From MWH-TA3 sp044353905 (GTDB taxonomy: Bacteria; Actinomycetota; Actinomycetes; Actinomycetales; Microbacteriaceae): a stretch of DNA of 64,000 nt. Shown piece by piece: positions 52,192-61,812 of this stretch. Positions within the stretch are counted from its first letter, which is position 1; each line of letters opens with the position of its first letter. The DNA lies in assembly GCA_044353905.1 (NCBI GenBank), contig JBILBA010000001.1, positions 186,001-250,000 of the forward strand, written 5' to 3'. Both the position numbers and the translations under genes were made by a program. The notes beneath the pieces are model-generated. The model was not told the origin of the DNA. It searched no databases and worked only from the letters and a program-made list of their open reading frames with translations.

Positions 52192-53294
52192 AAACTAGAC
52201 AAAGCATGGTCGACGCCCTTCGGTCGTTGGTCGAAATTGAAACACCCAGCGGAAACAATGAGGCACTAAACGCCGGTTTTCTCAAACTACGAAGCCTCAT
52301 CGAGGAATCAACTGGTCGGAGCGCCCAAATAGATACTGCTGGCGACGTCCCATTTCTCTACGTACCTGCAATCGCATCGCCCTCGGTGCTATTCATTGGC
52401 CACTTGGACACAGTGTGGCCACAAGGAACTTTGGCCGAATTCCCTTTCACCGTTTCCGGCGATGTCGCGACTGGTCCTGGCGTGTTCGACATGAAGACAG
52501 GATTGGTGATTGCAGTAGGTGCATTAGCGAGATGTGAAGTGTCGGATCACGTCGCACTGTTGGTGACCGGCGATGAGGAAACTGGCTCCGCCGCAAGCAG
52601 GAAGATCGTTGAAACGTCTGCCAAGGATTCGCTCGCAGTGATTGTGACGGAAGGAGCCACGCCTTCCGGCGGCATAAAGATGACTCGCAAAGGCGTCGCG
52701 CTCTACAAGTTCATCTTGAACGGCAAGGCAGCGCATGCAGGGCTTGAGCCTGAGCACGGCGCAAATGTGACTGTTGAACTTGGATCGCTAATCACCGATT
52801 TGTTCGATCTGCACAACGATTCAATCGGAACAACCGTCTCGCCAACTGTGGCGACCTCCGGCGTGGCGGTCAACACAATCCCGGATGAAGCTATCCTGCA
52901 TGTAGATGCTCGTGCATGGACTTTGCAGGAACTTGAGCGCGTTGACGCAGCAATTCGATCTCGACAAACCAAAGTTAACGGAGTCAACGTCGCAATTCAC
53001 GGCGGTATCAATCGGCCCCCCCTAGAAGCGCGCGTGTCTTCTGAATTGGTGAGTCTTGCCCAACAGGCAGCAAACGACATAGGACTTGATTCGATTGATG
53101 CAATTGGTGTCGGCGGAGGATCCGATGGAAATTTCACCGCGGCAATGGGTATCCCGACCCTTGATGGGGTGGGTGCATTCGGCGGTGGTGCCCATACGCG
53201 AGATGAATGGGTGGATCTGAACAGTCTCACGAAAAGATCTGAATGGCTTGCGTTGATCTGCGAGCGAGTCGTTAGCGGAGGTCTCACCCGCTAG
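52188..53294 (+). CDS. M20-family metallopeptidase (glutamate carboxypeptidase-like)
   Basis: A 368-residue di-zinc peptidase or amidase. GHLDTVWP and PGVFDMKTG (zinc ligands), GDEETGSAAS (catalytic Glu) and the final His in AHTRDEW are intact, with the dimerisation lid (KAAHAGLEPEHGANVTVELG) between. The pattern is close to CPG2-type carboxypeptidases that remove C-terminal acidic residues or split N-acyl amino acids. It is third in the plus-strand operon by a 4-base overlap; the actual substrate is unknown. Confidence 0.9.
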   Translation: MKTRQSMVDALRSLVEIETPSGNNEALNAGFLKLRSLIEESTGRSAQIDTAGDVPFLYVPAIASPSVLFIGHLDTVWPQGTLAEFPFTVSGDVATGPGVFDMKTGLVIAVGALARCEVSDHVALLVTGDEETGSAASRKIVETSAKDSLAVIVTEGATPSGGIKMTRKGVALYKFILNGKAAHAGLEPEHGANVTVELGSLITDLFDLHNDSIGTTVSPTVATSGVAVNTIPDEAILHVDARAWTLQELERVDAAIRSRQTKVNGVNVAIHGGINRPPLEARVSSELVSLAQQAANDIGLDSIDAIGVGGGSDGNFTAAMGIPTLDGVGAFGGGAHTRDEWVDLNSLTKRSEWLALICERVVSGGLTR

Positions 53295-53325
53295 TTGGCC
53301 CTTACCGACGGGACGCCGATCTGAG

Positions 53326-55167
53326 TCAATCGTGATCCCACCGCTGACCGCGAAATGCTTTGTCCGTTAACTCTTTCATCCGTCGGTAGTCGTGGGCTAA
53401 TCCGGCAAGTCCACCAGGCATGTGGCCGCCTTGAAACCAATCAAGCACAACGTCGCCGCCGTGCTCGCGGAGCGAATCGGCGTAACGCTGAGCTTGTTCG
53501 GGTGGAGTCCGGGTATCGAATGCGCCTTGATTGAGCCATGCCGGTGCCCGCACATGCTCAACATAGGAAATGGGGGATGCCACTTGCCAGGGTGTTGGGT
53601 CTATTTCCGGATCGCTGCCAACAAAACCTCGCCAGGCTGTCTGTAATGCTGGATTCATCTGTGGATATGCCGCAACCCAGTCAGCTTGCGCTACGTGAGC
53701 AAGTCCGCCAGCGACTCGATTCGGCAGCTTTCCTAGTGCCAACAACGTGAGAAAGCCTCCGTACGATGCGCCGGTAATAAAGAGCGAATCCGTGCGCGCA
53801 ACGCCCTCCGATTCCAGCCAACTGATTGCTGCGTCGATGTCGTCGATTTCGCCTACGCCGACACGACCCCAGAAACTCTCGCGGAACTCTCTGCCAAAAG
53901 TAACGCTGCCTCGATAGTTAAGCGCTGCGTATGCCCAGCCGTCATCGATCCAGGATTGAGCCGCAGCGTCATAGCGATCCACTGTGACTAAATTGGGGCC
54001 GCCGTGTACTTCAAGAATTGTTCCACGGGGCTTTTCGACTCCCTGTGGTAGTCCAACCCACAACTGCACCGTGGTGCCATCTCGACTTGTAATGGAGCGA
54101 GAGGCAAACTTCGTTGCGTGCGGGACATTGGCCGGCGGGAGTACAACGTGAGGCATATCGCTCCCTCGGGACTCCAGTATGTGAAGAGGTACGTCCCAAC
54201 TACTTGTCACAAGTCTGCGCGCGCCATCATGTGCGTAATACGAAGACCAAATGACGGGAAATTCTGCCCCGGTGTCGGGTTCGAAGAATGCACCCTCGGG
54301 GTGTTGCACAGGCGTCGTATTTCCAGACTCCAGGTCATGTTCCAACAGTCGGTGGATTCCCCCGTCAACATGAACCAGAAGCAATCTTCCCGTTTTGGAA
54401 TGCCAGTCAAGAGGAACTACATCACCCGCGTACGAATCCAATGGGATATCGATTCTCACTCCACTGATTGGGTCCCACACAAGCGGTCGCGCAAAGCCCG
54501 AACTCTCTGAGCTTGCCAGCAAGCGACTGTCCCCCGGCTGTTGCGCAAAGCGTATGGGGCGAATGGGTCCAAATGGTCCGTCCGACAACGTTGCAATCAC
54601 TTCACTGGTTTGGTTGTCGACTACCGATACGGCAAAACGGCGAATGCCCGGATTGTGATCCGTTGTCTCTAAGGCAGACAGCTTGCAGTCCGCCGAAAGC
54701 AACCCTGACCACGCCTCGTTTTCCGAACGGAAAATGACTTTGGCGGCATCCGAGTTTTCAACATCAGAAAGCACCGCATAGAAACCTGATTCATCCCCCG
54801 CCGTAATCAGGACTGAGTGGCCATCGATTGCACAATCAATTCCACGAACGGTATAGGAGCCATGCCCCGGTGTTAGGTCGCGGCCAACGCCGCCCGCAAC
54901 TGGGGTTGCATGCAAGTGCCCGAGCTCCGAACCAGTTGGGTCATCCAAGTCCAGAATGTATCGTCCGTCAGGTGTGATGGTCGTCGCATAGGTAACTTGA
55001 CCAAATGGGATGTTACGTATCTCTCGCGACTTACCGTTCCAGATGGACAGTGACAATCCCTCGAGGTCATGATTGATTACGACGGCAAGGTCAGCTGGTC
55101 CACGAACTGCTCGAATGACAATGGCATACGGGGAATCCAGGCGATCAGTTAAGGGAATCTGTTTCAT
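53326..55167 (-). CDS. S9-family prolyl-oligopeptidase-like serine peptidase
   Basis: A 613-residue cytoplasmic protein without a signal peptide. The N-terminal 370 residues look like a beta-propeller and the C-terminal part is an alpha/beta-hydrolase catalytic domain with the nucleophile Ser468 in GASYGGFLTL. The Asp lies in the FDTRTPPEQAQRYAD region and the His in QGGHMPGG. It likely cuts short imported peptides, often after proline. It is the last gene of the minus-strand peptide importer operon (12 bases after the second ATPase gene). Confidence 0.9.
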   Translation of the reverse strand: MKQIPLTDRLDSPYAIVIRAVRGPADLAVVINHDLEGLSLSIWNGKSREIRNIPFGQVTYATTITPDGRYILDLDDPTGSELGHLHATPVAGGVGRDLTPGHGSYTVRGIDCAIDGHSVLITAGDESGFYAVLSDVENSDAAKVIFRSENEAWSGLLSADCKLSALETTDHNPGIRRFAVSVVDNQTSEVIATLSDGPFGPIRPIRFAQQPGDSRLLASSESSGFARPLVWDPISGVRIDIPLDSYAGDVVPLDWHSKTGRLLLVHVDGGIHRLLEHDLESGNTTPVQHPEGAFFEPDTGAEFPVIWSSYYAHDGARRLVTSSWDVPLHILESRGSDMPHVVLPPANVPHATKFASRSITSRDGTTVQLWVGLPQGVEKPRGTILEVHGGPNLVTVDRYDAAAQSWIDDGWAYAALNYRGSVTFGREFRESFWGRVGVGEIDDIDAAISWLESEGVARTDSLFITGASYGGFLTLLALGKLPNRVAGGLAHVAQADWVAAYPQMNPALQTAWRGFVGSDPEIDPTPWQVASPISYVEHVRAPAWLNQGAFDTRTPPEQAQRYADSLREHGGDVVLDWFQGGHMPGGLAGLAHDYRRMKELTDKAFRGQRWDHD

Positions 55168-55179
55168 GAATTCTCCGGT

Positions 55180-56148
55180 TCAAGGCTTCTCTGGATGATG
55201 ACACGCCACGAAGTGACCATCGTGAGCAATCAATGGTGGCACCGTGGCACACAGTTCGGTGCTTTTCCAGCAACGACTTGCGAAAGAGCAGCCAACGGGA
55301 AGGTCGAGTGGTGACGGCAGGTCACCTTCGAGGAGAATTCGCTGGCGCGTTCTCTCGATGCGGGGGTCCGGGACAGGGACGGCGGAAATCAATGCTTTTG
55401 TGTAGGGGTGGCGTTGCGTTTCGTACAACTTCTCTGTGGTGACCTGCTCAATGATCCGGCCCATGTACATAACGGCAACCTCATGGCTTATGTGTCTAAC
55501 GACGGACAGATCGTGTGCGATGAAAACATACGCAAGATTGAGTCGTCCTTGCAATTCATCCAGCAGATTAAGCACTCCGGCCTGCACACTCACATCAAGG
55601 GCACTAACCGGTTCGTCCAACACAATGATTTCTGGCTCAAGTGCCAGTGCCCGTGCAATACCTACGCGCTGACGCTGTCCCCCGGAGAGTTCGTGTGGAT
55701 ACTGTTCAAGTACCGATTGACTGAGGCCAACAAGGTCCGCCAGTTCACTAATGCGTTGGTTCTCGTGGCCTTGTGCCAAAGCATGCAACCGAAGTGGTTC
55801 AACCAAAATTGACGCGATCGACTGACGCGGATCGAGCGATGCATAAGGGTCTTGAAAAATCAGTTGGATCCGACGGCGTGCTGCGCGCAACTCGTGAGCA
55901 GTCATCTTTGCAAGGTCTTGCCCATCGAGCAGTACTGAACCAGACGTCGGAGTCACAAGGTTGACCAGGCACCGTCCGACGGTTGATTTTCCGCAACCGG
56001 TTTCGCCGACCAAACCCAAAGTTTTGCCGCGTTCAAGAGTGAGCGAGATTCCGTTGACCGCCTTGACCGTGTTTGTCTGCCGTCGCAACAGGCCGCCACG
56101 AACGGGATACTCCTTTACGAGGTCACGAACTTCCAAAATTGGTGACAT
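55180..56148 (-). CDS. Oligopeptide/dipeptide ABC importer ATPase (OppF/DppF type)
   Basis: A 322-residue ATPase with Walker A GETGCGKST, signature LSGGQRQR, an IIVLDEPVSALD Walker B and the C-terminal oligopeptide-transporter extension (Cys-containing) of the OppF family. It drives import with the other ATPase and two permeases. Its ATG overlaps the upstream ATPase stop by one base. Confidence 0.93.
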   Translation of the reverse strand: MSPILEVRDLVKEYPVRGGLLRRQTNTVKAVNGISLTLERGKTLGLVGETGCGKSTVGRCLVNLVTPTSGSVLLDGQDLAKMTAHELRAARRRIQLIFQDPYASLDPRQSIASILVEPLRLHALAQGHENQRISELADLVGLSQSVLEQYPHELSGGQRQRVGIARALALEPEIIVLDEPVSALDVSVQAGVLNLLDELQGRLNLAYVFIAHDLSVVRHISHEVAVMYMGRIIEQVTTEKLYETQRHPYTKALISAVPVPDPRIERTRQRILLEGDLPSPLDLPVGCSFASRCWKSTELCATVPPLIAHDGHFVACHHPEKP

Positions 56149-57155
56149 CAGTTCGCCTCCTGATCCTCAACTAAATGGCAGCGTGCCACGTGCTCTGGCC
56201 CTGCTCTGTGAACAATCGGAATTTCGGTGTCACATCGTCCTGCGACGGCTATCGAACAGCGCGGATGGAACGAACAACCGCCGGGTCGCTGAGCCGGTGA
56301 CGGCTGAAAACCCGGGATCCGGTAAAGGGTTTCTGATCTGTTCCTTGCATCGAGGCGCGGCAGAGAACCAAGTAATCCGCGTGTGTATGGGTGTGCTGTT
56401 TCGTAGAAGACAGAGTCGACGTCGCCTTCTTCAATCACGTCGCCGGAATACATCACCGCGACTCGATTTGCGAAACCTGCAATCACTCCTAAGTCATGGG
56501 TGATGAGCATGAGCGAGCTGCGTGTGCGATCTTGAATTCGTTCCAAAACATCGAGAATTTGGGCCTGCACCGTGACATCGAGCGCGGTTGTGGGCTCGTC
56601 AGCAATGATTAGATCAGGTTCGTTCGCCACGCTCATCGCGATAAGCGCACGTTGTCGCATTCCACCGGAAAACTCATGCGGGTAACTGTCGACTCGTTTT
56701 TCGGGCTGTGAAATTCCAACTAAATCCAGTAACTCCACCACCCGACTGCGTAGTTCCGATCGCGACAGACTGTTGTCGTGAACACTGATCGCTTCGGCAA
56801 TCTGCTTTCCAACCGTATGTACCGGATTTAGTGCGCTAAGGGCGTCCTGCGCAATGACCGCTAACCGCTTGCCCCGCAATTTCCTCAGTTCAGATTCCGT
56901 CGCTCCAATAAGTTCTTCTCCGAGAAAGCGAATAGAACCAGAGACGTCTGCGTTTGCAGGAAGGAGTCCCATAATCGCTGCACTGGTCAAACTCTTGCCC
57001 GAACCGGACTCCCCCACAACACCTAACGTTTCACCTCTGGCGATGCTCAGGGATAAATCGCGAATGGCATAAAAATCTTCCCCATCACGCATGCGGAAAA
57101 AAACGGATAAGTCTTTGACCTCGAGCAAGGTTTCGTTTGTGGAGTCTTGTGTCAT
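56148..57155 (-). CDS. Oligopeptide/dipeptide ABC importer ATPase (OppD/DppD type)
   Basis: A 335-residue ATPase with Walker A GESGSGKSL, signature FSGGMRQRALIA, LIIADEPTTALD and a C-terminal Cys-rich extension (PGGCSFHPRCSIA). Such extensions can carry a 4Fe-4S cluster in some homologues. It overlaps the permease gene by four bases. Confidence 0.93.
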   Translation of the reverse strand: MTQDSTNETLLEVKDLSVFFRMRDGEDFYAIRDLSLSIARGETLGVVGESGSGKSLTSAAIMGLLPANADVSGSIRFLGEELIGATESELRKLRGKRLAVIAQDALSALNPVHTVGKQIAEAISVHDNSLSRSELRSRVVELLDLVGISQPEKRVDSYPHEFSGGMRQRALIAMSVANEPDLIIADEPTTALDVTVQAQILDVLERIQDRTRSSLMLITHDLGVIAGFANRVAVMYSGDVIEEGDVDSVFYETAHPYTRGLLGSLPRLDARNRSETLYRIPGFQPSPAQRPGGCSFHPRCSIAVAGRCDTEIPIVHRAGPEHVARCHLVEDQEAN

Positions 57156-58054
57156 CGACGTTTCCTCCCTTTAGTGGCTCCCAATCCAGAACGTGGATCT
57201 AATGCATCTCGCAGACCGTCGCCGACAAAATTCACTGCCAGAACTGCGGTCAAAATGAACAGGCCGGGGAAATAGAGCAGGTAAACCTTAGATGTTCCGA
57301 TCAATCCTGAAGCCTGGCTCAGCATGTTGCCCCAACTTGTCTCAGGAGGCTGCACGCCGAAGCCAAGGAAACTCAACGTTGATTCGATAATGATCGCGGA
57401 CGCAACTGCCAGAGCGACATTGACTGCGATGACTCCACCTAAATTGGGGAGTACGTGTTTCCAAATAATCTGACGATCGTTGGCCCCAATTACTCGCGCA
57501 GCGTCGATGAATTCACGTTCGCGCAGAGAGAGCACTTGGCCACGAACGACTCGCGCGATATAGGTCCAACCAAGTAGAGACAAGACCATGACTATCGACA
57601 ATGGGCTGCGGCCAAGGCCCTGAAGCGCCAGCGCCAGTAAGGCGATTGCAGGAACCACGAGGAACAAATCAGTTATGCGCATGAATACGTTGTCTACCCA
57701 GCCACCTTTGTACCCGGCTAACACTCCAACCAGCACCCCAATAGCGGTTGATATCAGCGCGACCGAAAGTGCCAGGAGAAGCGAGACCTGCCCTGCATAG
57801 AGGATTTCGGTGAAGTAGTCGCGGCCTAAATCATCTGTTCCGAGTAAGTGTTCGAGAGATGGCGGCAATGGACCCAACAGCAGATCCTGTTGATTTTTGG
57901 GGTATGGCGCAAAGAATGGTGCTCCAAAGCATGCGACGAAAAGCAGCAGTAAAACTAGGCCGCCGAGCAGTGCCAACCGATGTCTGATGAATCGTTGCAG
58001 AAATTTGCTTCTGCCATTCGATGTCGACTTTGCCACTGAATTCACCTCACCCAT
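57152..58054 (-). CDS. Peptide ABC importer permease (DppC/OppC type)
   Basis: A 300-residue membrane protein with a cytoplasmic N-terminus, six predicted spans and the EAA-like loop REFIDAARVIGANDRQIIWKHVLPN. It pairs with the upstream DppB-type permease to form the channel. It overlaps that gene by one base and the ATPase gene by four. Confidence 0.92.
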   Translation of the reverse strand: MGEVNSVAKSTSNGRSKFLQRFIRHRLALLGGLVLLLLFVACFGAPFFAPYPKNQQDLLLGPLPPSLEHLLGTDDLGRDYFTEILYAGQVSLLLALSVALISTAIGVLVGVLAGYKGGWVDNVFMRITDLFLVVPAIALLALALQGLGRSPLSIVMVLSLLGWTYIARVVRGQVLSLREREFIDAARVIGANDRQIIWKHVLPNLGGVIAVNVALAVASAIIIESTLSFLGFGVQPPETSWGNMLSQASGLIGTSKVYLLYFPGLFILTAVLAVNFVGDGLRDALDPRSGLGATKGRKRR

Positions 58055-59019
58055 CAGTAGCGCACGCGCGGATCGAGTAAACCGTAGGCAATGTCTGCTA
58101 CGAGATTGAGAACAATAACCGCGATGCCGGTAATCAACATCCAGGGAAGCAATACAAAGACGTCCCCCGCAAGAAGTGAATCAAGAAAAAGTCGACCCAT
58201 ACCGGGTATCGAAAAGACTTGTTCTGTTACCAAAAGTCCGCCAACGAGTAGTGCGGCGTCAATCGACACGACGGTAACGAGAGGCCCCCATGAATTTCGC
58301 AGCGCGTGGTTGATCACCACTTGACGTCGCGGGACACCCTTTGCTCGGGCCGTGCGAACGTATTCACTGGACAGTGCGTCCAACATGGACGCCCGGGTGA
58401 ATCTGCTCCACGTTGCAACGAGACCCACGGTTAGCGTGAGGACTGGCAGAACCATGTGACGCGCAGTATCAATAAATGTTGGTTCTTCCCCGGGTGAGGT
58501 CAGCCCAATAAACAAGAACAAGGGCTCGTCCCATCCAAACAATTGTTGTGGCCAAACTGCCAAGAATTGAATCAGAATCAATCCAAACCAAAACGCAGGA
58601 AGAGCGAGCCCCAAATATGAGGCACCCGTGACCACATAGTCCGAGATTGAGTATTGTCGGACGGCAGACCACACCCCAAGGATGACCGCCAGAACAACGG
58701 CAAACAGCAATCCCCAGAAAAGCAGCTGGAGTGTGACGGATAGTGATGATTGGATCATCGGTTGTACCGAGCCGGATGTGCGGCTACTAACGCCCCAATC
58801 GCCGGTAACAAACCCAGAAAGCCATCGCCAATACTGCACGAGAATTCCTTGATCCAGTCCAAGGCGTTCAGTCTCACGAACAATAACTTCTGGGTCTCGA
58901 ATCGAACGCAATTTTGTCAACGGGTCGAATGCTGTTCTCACTGCCCAAAACAGTAGGAAACTTCCGATGACCAAAACCGGGATCGAGGACACGATCCGGC
59001 GAGAGGCATATGCGAGCAT
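58054..59019 (-). CDS. Peptide ABC importer permease (DppB/OppB type)
   Basis: A 321-residue membrane protein. It has an N-terminal span followed by a large outer loop, then five more spans. The cytoplasmic EYVRTARAKGVPRRQVVINHALRN matches the DppB EAA motif, which contacts the ATPase. It is second in the operon after the substrate-binding protein. Confidence 0.92.
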   Translation of the reverse strand: MLAYASRRIVSSIPVLVIGSFLLFWAVRTAFDPLTKLRSIRDPEVIVRETERLGLDQGILVQYWRWLSGFVTGDWGVSSRTSGSVQPMIQSSLSVTLQLLFWGLLFAVVLAVILGVWSAVRQYSISDYVVTGASYLGLALPAFWFGLILIQFLAVWPQQLFGWDEPLFLFIGLTSPGEEPTFIDTARHMVLPVLTLTVGLVATWSRFTRASMLDALSSEYVRTARAKGVPRRQVVINHALRNSWGPLVTVVSIDAALLVGGLLVTEQVFSIPGMGRLFLDSLLAGDVFVLLPWMLITGIAVIVLNLVADIAYGLLDPRVRY

Positions 59020-59117
59020 CGCTGCCTACCTCCGTCCCGTTACATTCTGAGCAACACCCGAATCCTCACTATGGCCTTGCTCAATCCGCTTTGTTCCCAG
59101 AGCGTGTTAGGAAGTAA

Positions 59118-60806
59118 TTATTTCACCAAGCCCCATTGCTCGAGGTTCCAGAACGGCCCTTCCGCAGGATTAATCGAAGTTGGGCCACCCACCTTTTCCA
59201 AGGTAAGGAGGATGTTGGGCACTCCCGCTAACGGTAATGAGGTAGCAGAATCAGCAATCAACTTGTCGCCGTCTTGAGTTGCCTTCAGACGAGCTGCAGG
59301 ATCGATTTCGCTGTCCACCATCGCAAGAAGTTCATTCAACCCCGGTACGTTGGTGCGGCTGTAATTCAAGCCAGAGAAGCCATTGGCGTCGCTCGGGATG
59401 CTGTTGGAGTCGAATGCGTAGCTGAGCCCTGGGTCTGGGAAATTGGTAACCAAAGTCCACAACCCGAGGTCGAAGGTTCCATCCGGAAGGATGGTTCCAA
59501 ACAAATCTGCAGCGGCGGCATTCTCAATCGTGAGAACGAATCCAGCAGTTTTCAACTGTTCCTGGATGACTTGCTCCATAAGTTCACGGCGCAGGTTTCC
59601 AGCGATGGTTGTGATCTTAAGGCTGGCAGAAGTTCCATCTTTCGCCCAGATGCCGTCGGCATCTTTCGCCCAACCATCACCTGTCATCAGTGAATCAACT
59701 TTTGCTAGGTCGAGCGAATAGACCGAGAAGTCTTGTCCGCCAAATGCCGAGAGGCTCGGTGGGTAGAAGCTCTGGGCCGGGCTCGTCACGCCCAGTGGAC
59801 CGTAAACGCGCTCAACGATTGCGGCGCGATCGATTGCGTATCCCAACGCCTGGCGAACTGCCTGTGACGCGAGAAGAGGCGTGGCGTTGTTCATCCAAAT
59901 TGCCTCAAGGTTTCCCGACGCTGCATCAACTTGAACGCGCGCACCGGGAAGTCCGGCATTGATTTGATCGATGGCATCAAGTTGTGGGCTTGGGTAGAGA
60001 GCATCCAGTTGACCACTCTTGAACGCTTGGAAAGCAGCCGCGGTGTCCGTGGTGAACTGGAAAACGACCTTATCGAGTTTTGGCTTTTCGCCCCAGTAGC
60101 CATCATTCGGAACGAGTGTGATTGATTCACCCTTCTTCCACGATTCAATGACCCATGGGCCACCGCTCCAGGAGTAGCCGTCTGCCATCAGAGCGGCTCG
60201 GTCGTTACCTTCGAGCAAGTGGCTCGGCAAAAGTCCATAGCTTCCGCTGAACAACGTCTTCCACCCTGCATAAACCGTGTTAAACGTTACGACAGCAGTC
60301 TGTTCGTCCGGAGTTGCGATGTCTGCAATCGCCGAATATCCAGTTTTATCCAGAACATCGTCACCGTCGCGGATCTGCAGCGCGGTGTACTTCAAGTCAG
60401 CTGAAGTGATGGGCGTTCCATCAGACCACACTGCGTCTGGATTGAATTTGTACGTAACGGTTTGCGGGGGCCCGGCGCTAACTTCTGGCTCGGACGCCAT
60501 AATCCCTGAAATCTGAGGCACCCAGTCGTCACCAACCTTGCGCACATTGAAAACGAATGGTGTGGTTGTAATTTGCGCCATGTACGAACCCCAGATGGAA
60601 CCACCGCAGCTTGCGATCCAGTCCATGCAATCAGGTTCTTGTTCCGCTCCGATGACCAAAGTTCCACCTTGCTGCAAGTCCACAGCAGCGGGGGCATTTT
60701 CAGAGGTGCAACCGGCAAGCAGAAGCGTCGCAGCAGCCACGAGGGCAATCGCCGCAGTTACTGGCTTTCGGTTCTTACGATTCGACACAACGTTGAACAA
60801 CTGCAT
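59118..60806 (-). CDS. Peptide/nickel-type ABC substrate-binding lipoprotein (family 5)
   Basis: A 562-residue binding protein. The ATG at 60806 has a GGAGG site; an in-frame TTG four codons earlier is unlikely. The signal peptide ends in the lipobox LAGC, followed by a family 5 extracellular solute-binding fold (VTYKFNPDAVWSDGTPITSADLKYT and PWVIESWKKGESITLVPNDGYWG). It delivers the substrate to the permease pair. The composition of the operon, with S9 and M20 peptidases, supports peptides as the substrate, but the fold also covers glycosides and nickel. Confidence 0.92.
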   Translation of the reverse strand: MQLFNVVSNRKNRKPVTAAIALVAAATLLLAGCTSENAPAAVDLQQGGTLVIGAEQEPDCMDWIASCGGSIWGSYMAQITTTPFVFNVRKVGDDWVPQISGIMASEPEVSAGPPQTVTYKFNPDAVWSDGTPITSADLKYTALQIRDGDDVLDKTGYSAIADIATPDEQTAVVTFNTVYAGWKTLFSGSYGLLPSHLLEGNDRAALMADGYSWSGGPWVIESWKKGESITLVPNDGYWGEKPKLDKVVFQFTTDTAAAFQAFKSGQLDALYPSPQLDAIDQINAGLPGARVQVDAASGNLEAIWMNNATPLLASQAVRQALGYAIDRAAIVERVYGPLGVTSPAQSFYPPSLSAFGGQDFSVYSLDLAKVDSLMTGDGWAKDADGIWAKDGTSASLKITTIAGNLRRELMEQVIQEQLKTAGFVLTIENAAAADLFGTILPDGTFDLGLWTLVTNFPDPGLSYAFDSNSIPSDANGFSGLNYSRTNVPGLNELLAMVDSEIDPAARLKATQDGDKLIADSATSLPLAGVPNILLTLEKVGGPTSINPAEGPFWNLEQWGLVK

Positions 60807-60957
60807 GATTTCCTCCAAAAAACTGACTCGGGCGAACGTGACATTGACCTACACGTGAAATTTAGCGTTCAGAGCACGATTCACGCAAGGGCTAAAGACA
60901 ACTTGATAGTCAATGTTATAGACTTGTTACCTAACCGAATGGTCTAGCATTAACGGC

Positions 60958-61713
60958 ATGGAAACGAATGCCCTCGACCCAACCGCAGCATCAGGACCGA
61001 AAAGGCGTGGAGCTAAGCCTGCGTCTGCCGGCAGCGCAGCCCGCAAGCCCAGGGATAGCCTGAATCGATCCGTCATTATTGACGCAGGATTGGCCATAGT
61101 TAAAAGGGATGGTCTTTCAGGCCTAACCTTTCAGGCACTGGGGGATGAACTCGGCGCACACGCCACTTCTGTTTATCGTCACTTCCGAGACAAAGATGAA
61201 CTGCTCCTCGAAATCATCGATACTCTCCGAGAAAACTCTTACGGATCCGATTTGGTGTCAACCGGTGACTGGCGCGCAGACCTGCGCCTTATCGCAACTC
61301 AGATCCGTGACCACTACTTGCGTTACGCACCTTTCGCTCACGAAATGTCCTTGAGGTCCACGCATCGAAAGAAAGAATTTGAAAATGTTGAATTTGCTCT
61401 AGGTGCGCTCGATCGCGCTAATCTTTCGCCGGACGACGCCGTGCTTTATTTACGACTAATTGGAAACTATGTAAGGGCCATGTCGAGCTTCGATGCATCG
61501 GTTTCCTGCCTTGACCCTGAGTTAAGAGCAAAGGATTACCTGCAGATGAAGAGCGCATCCATGGTTCTTGAAAAATCAGAGTTCCCGCACTTAGCGGAAG
61601 CATCATTGACGTTGGTTGCTTTCGATGATCCCCGAATTTTTGAATTGGGATTAAATGCCATCCTGGACGCGATTGACGCTCGTGGAAAAAGCGGCAAACA
61701 AATAACGACGTAA
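60958..61713 (+). CDS. TetR-family transcriptional regulator
   Basis: A 251-residue repressor with a Lys/Arg-rich N-terminal leader of about 35 residues. A TetR helix-turn-helix follows (about 38-85: IVKRDGLSGLTFQALGDELGAHATSVYRHFRDKDEL), then a ligand-binding helical domain of the TetR_C_1-like class. It is divergent from the binding-protein gene across a 151-base region, so it probably controls the importer operon and itself. A TAGCAT box lies seven bases before its ATG, suggesting a leaderless mRNA. I did not find a clean long operator palindrome in the intergenic region. Confidence 0.88.
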   Translation: METNALDPTAASGPKRRGAKPASAGSAARKPRDSLNRSVIIDAGLAIVKRDGLSGLTFQALGDELGAHATSVYRHFRDKDELLLEIIDTLRENSYGSDLVSTGDWRADLRLIATQIRDHYLRYAPFAHEMSLRSTHRKKEFENVEFALGALDRANLSPDDAVLYLRLIGNYVRAMSSFDASVSCLDPELRAKDYLQMKSASMVLEKSEFPHLAEASLTLVAFDDPRIFELGLNAILDAIDARGKSGKQITT

Positions 61714-61812
61714 CTTGTGCGACGAAATCTTGGGATAGAAAATATTGTTTGAACCTTTCGACGTGGAACGTTGTTTCGCGAAACATGAGTTTCCACCCGG
61801 GTTCAGGCAGTA

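Noticed and set aside
60807..60957. TetR operator palindrome in the divergent region
   Set aside because: Only a 4-base inverted match (AGTC...GACT) was seen; it is too weak to report as a site.
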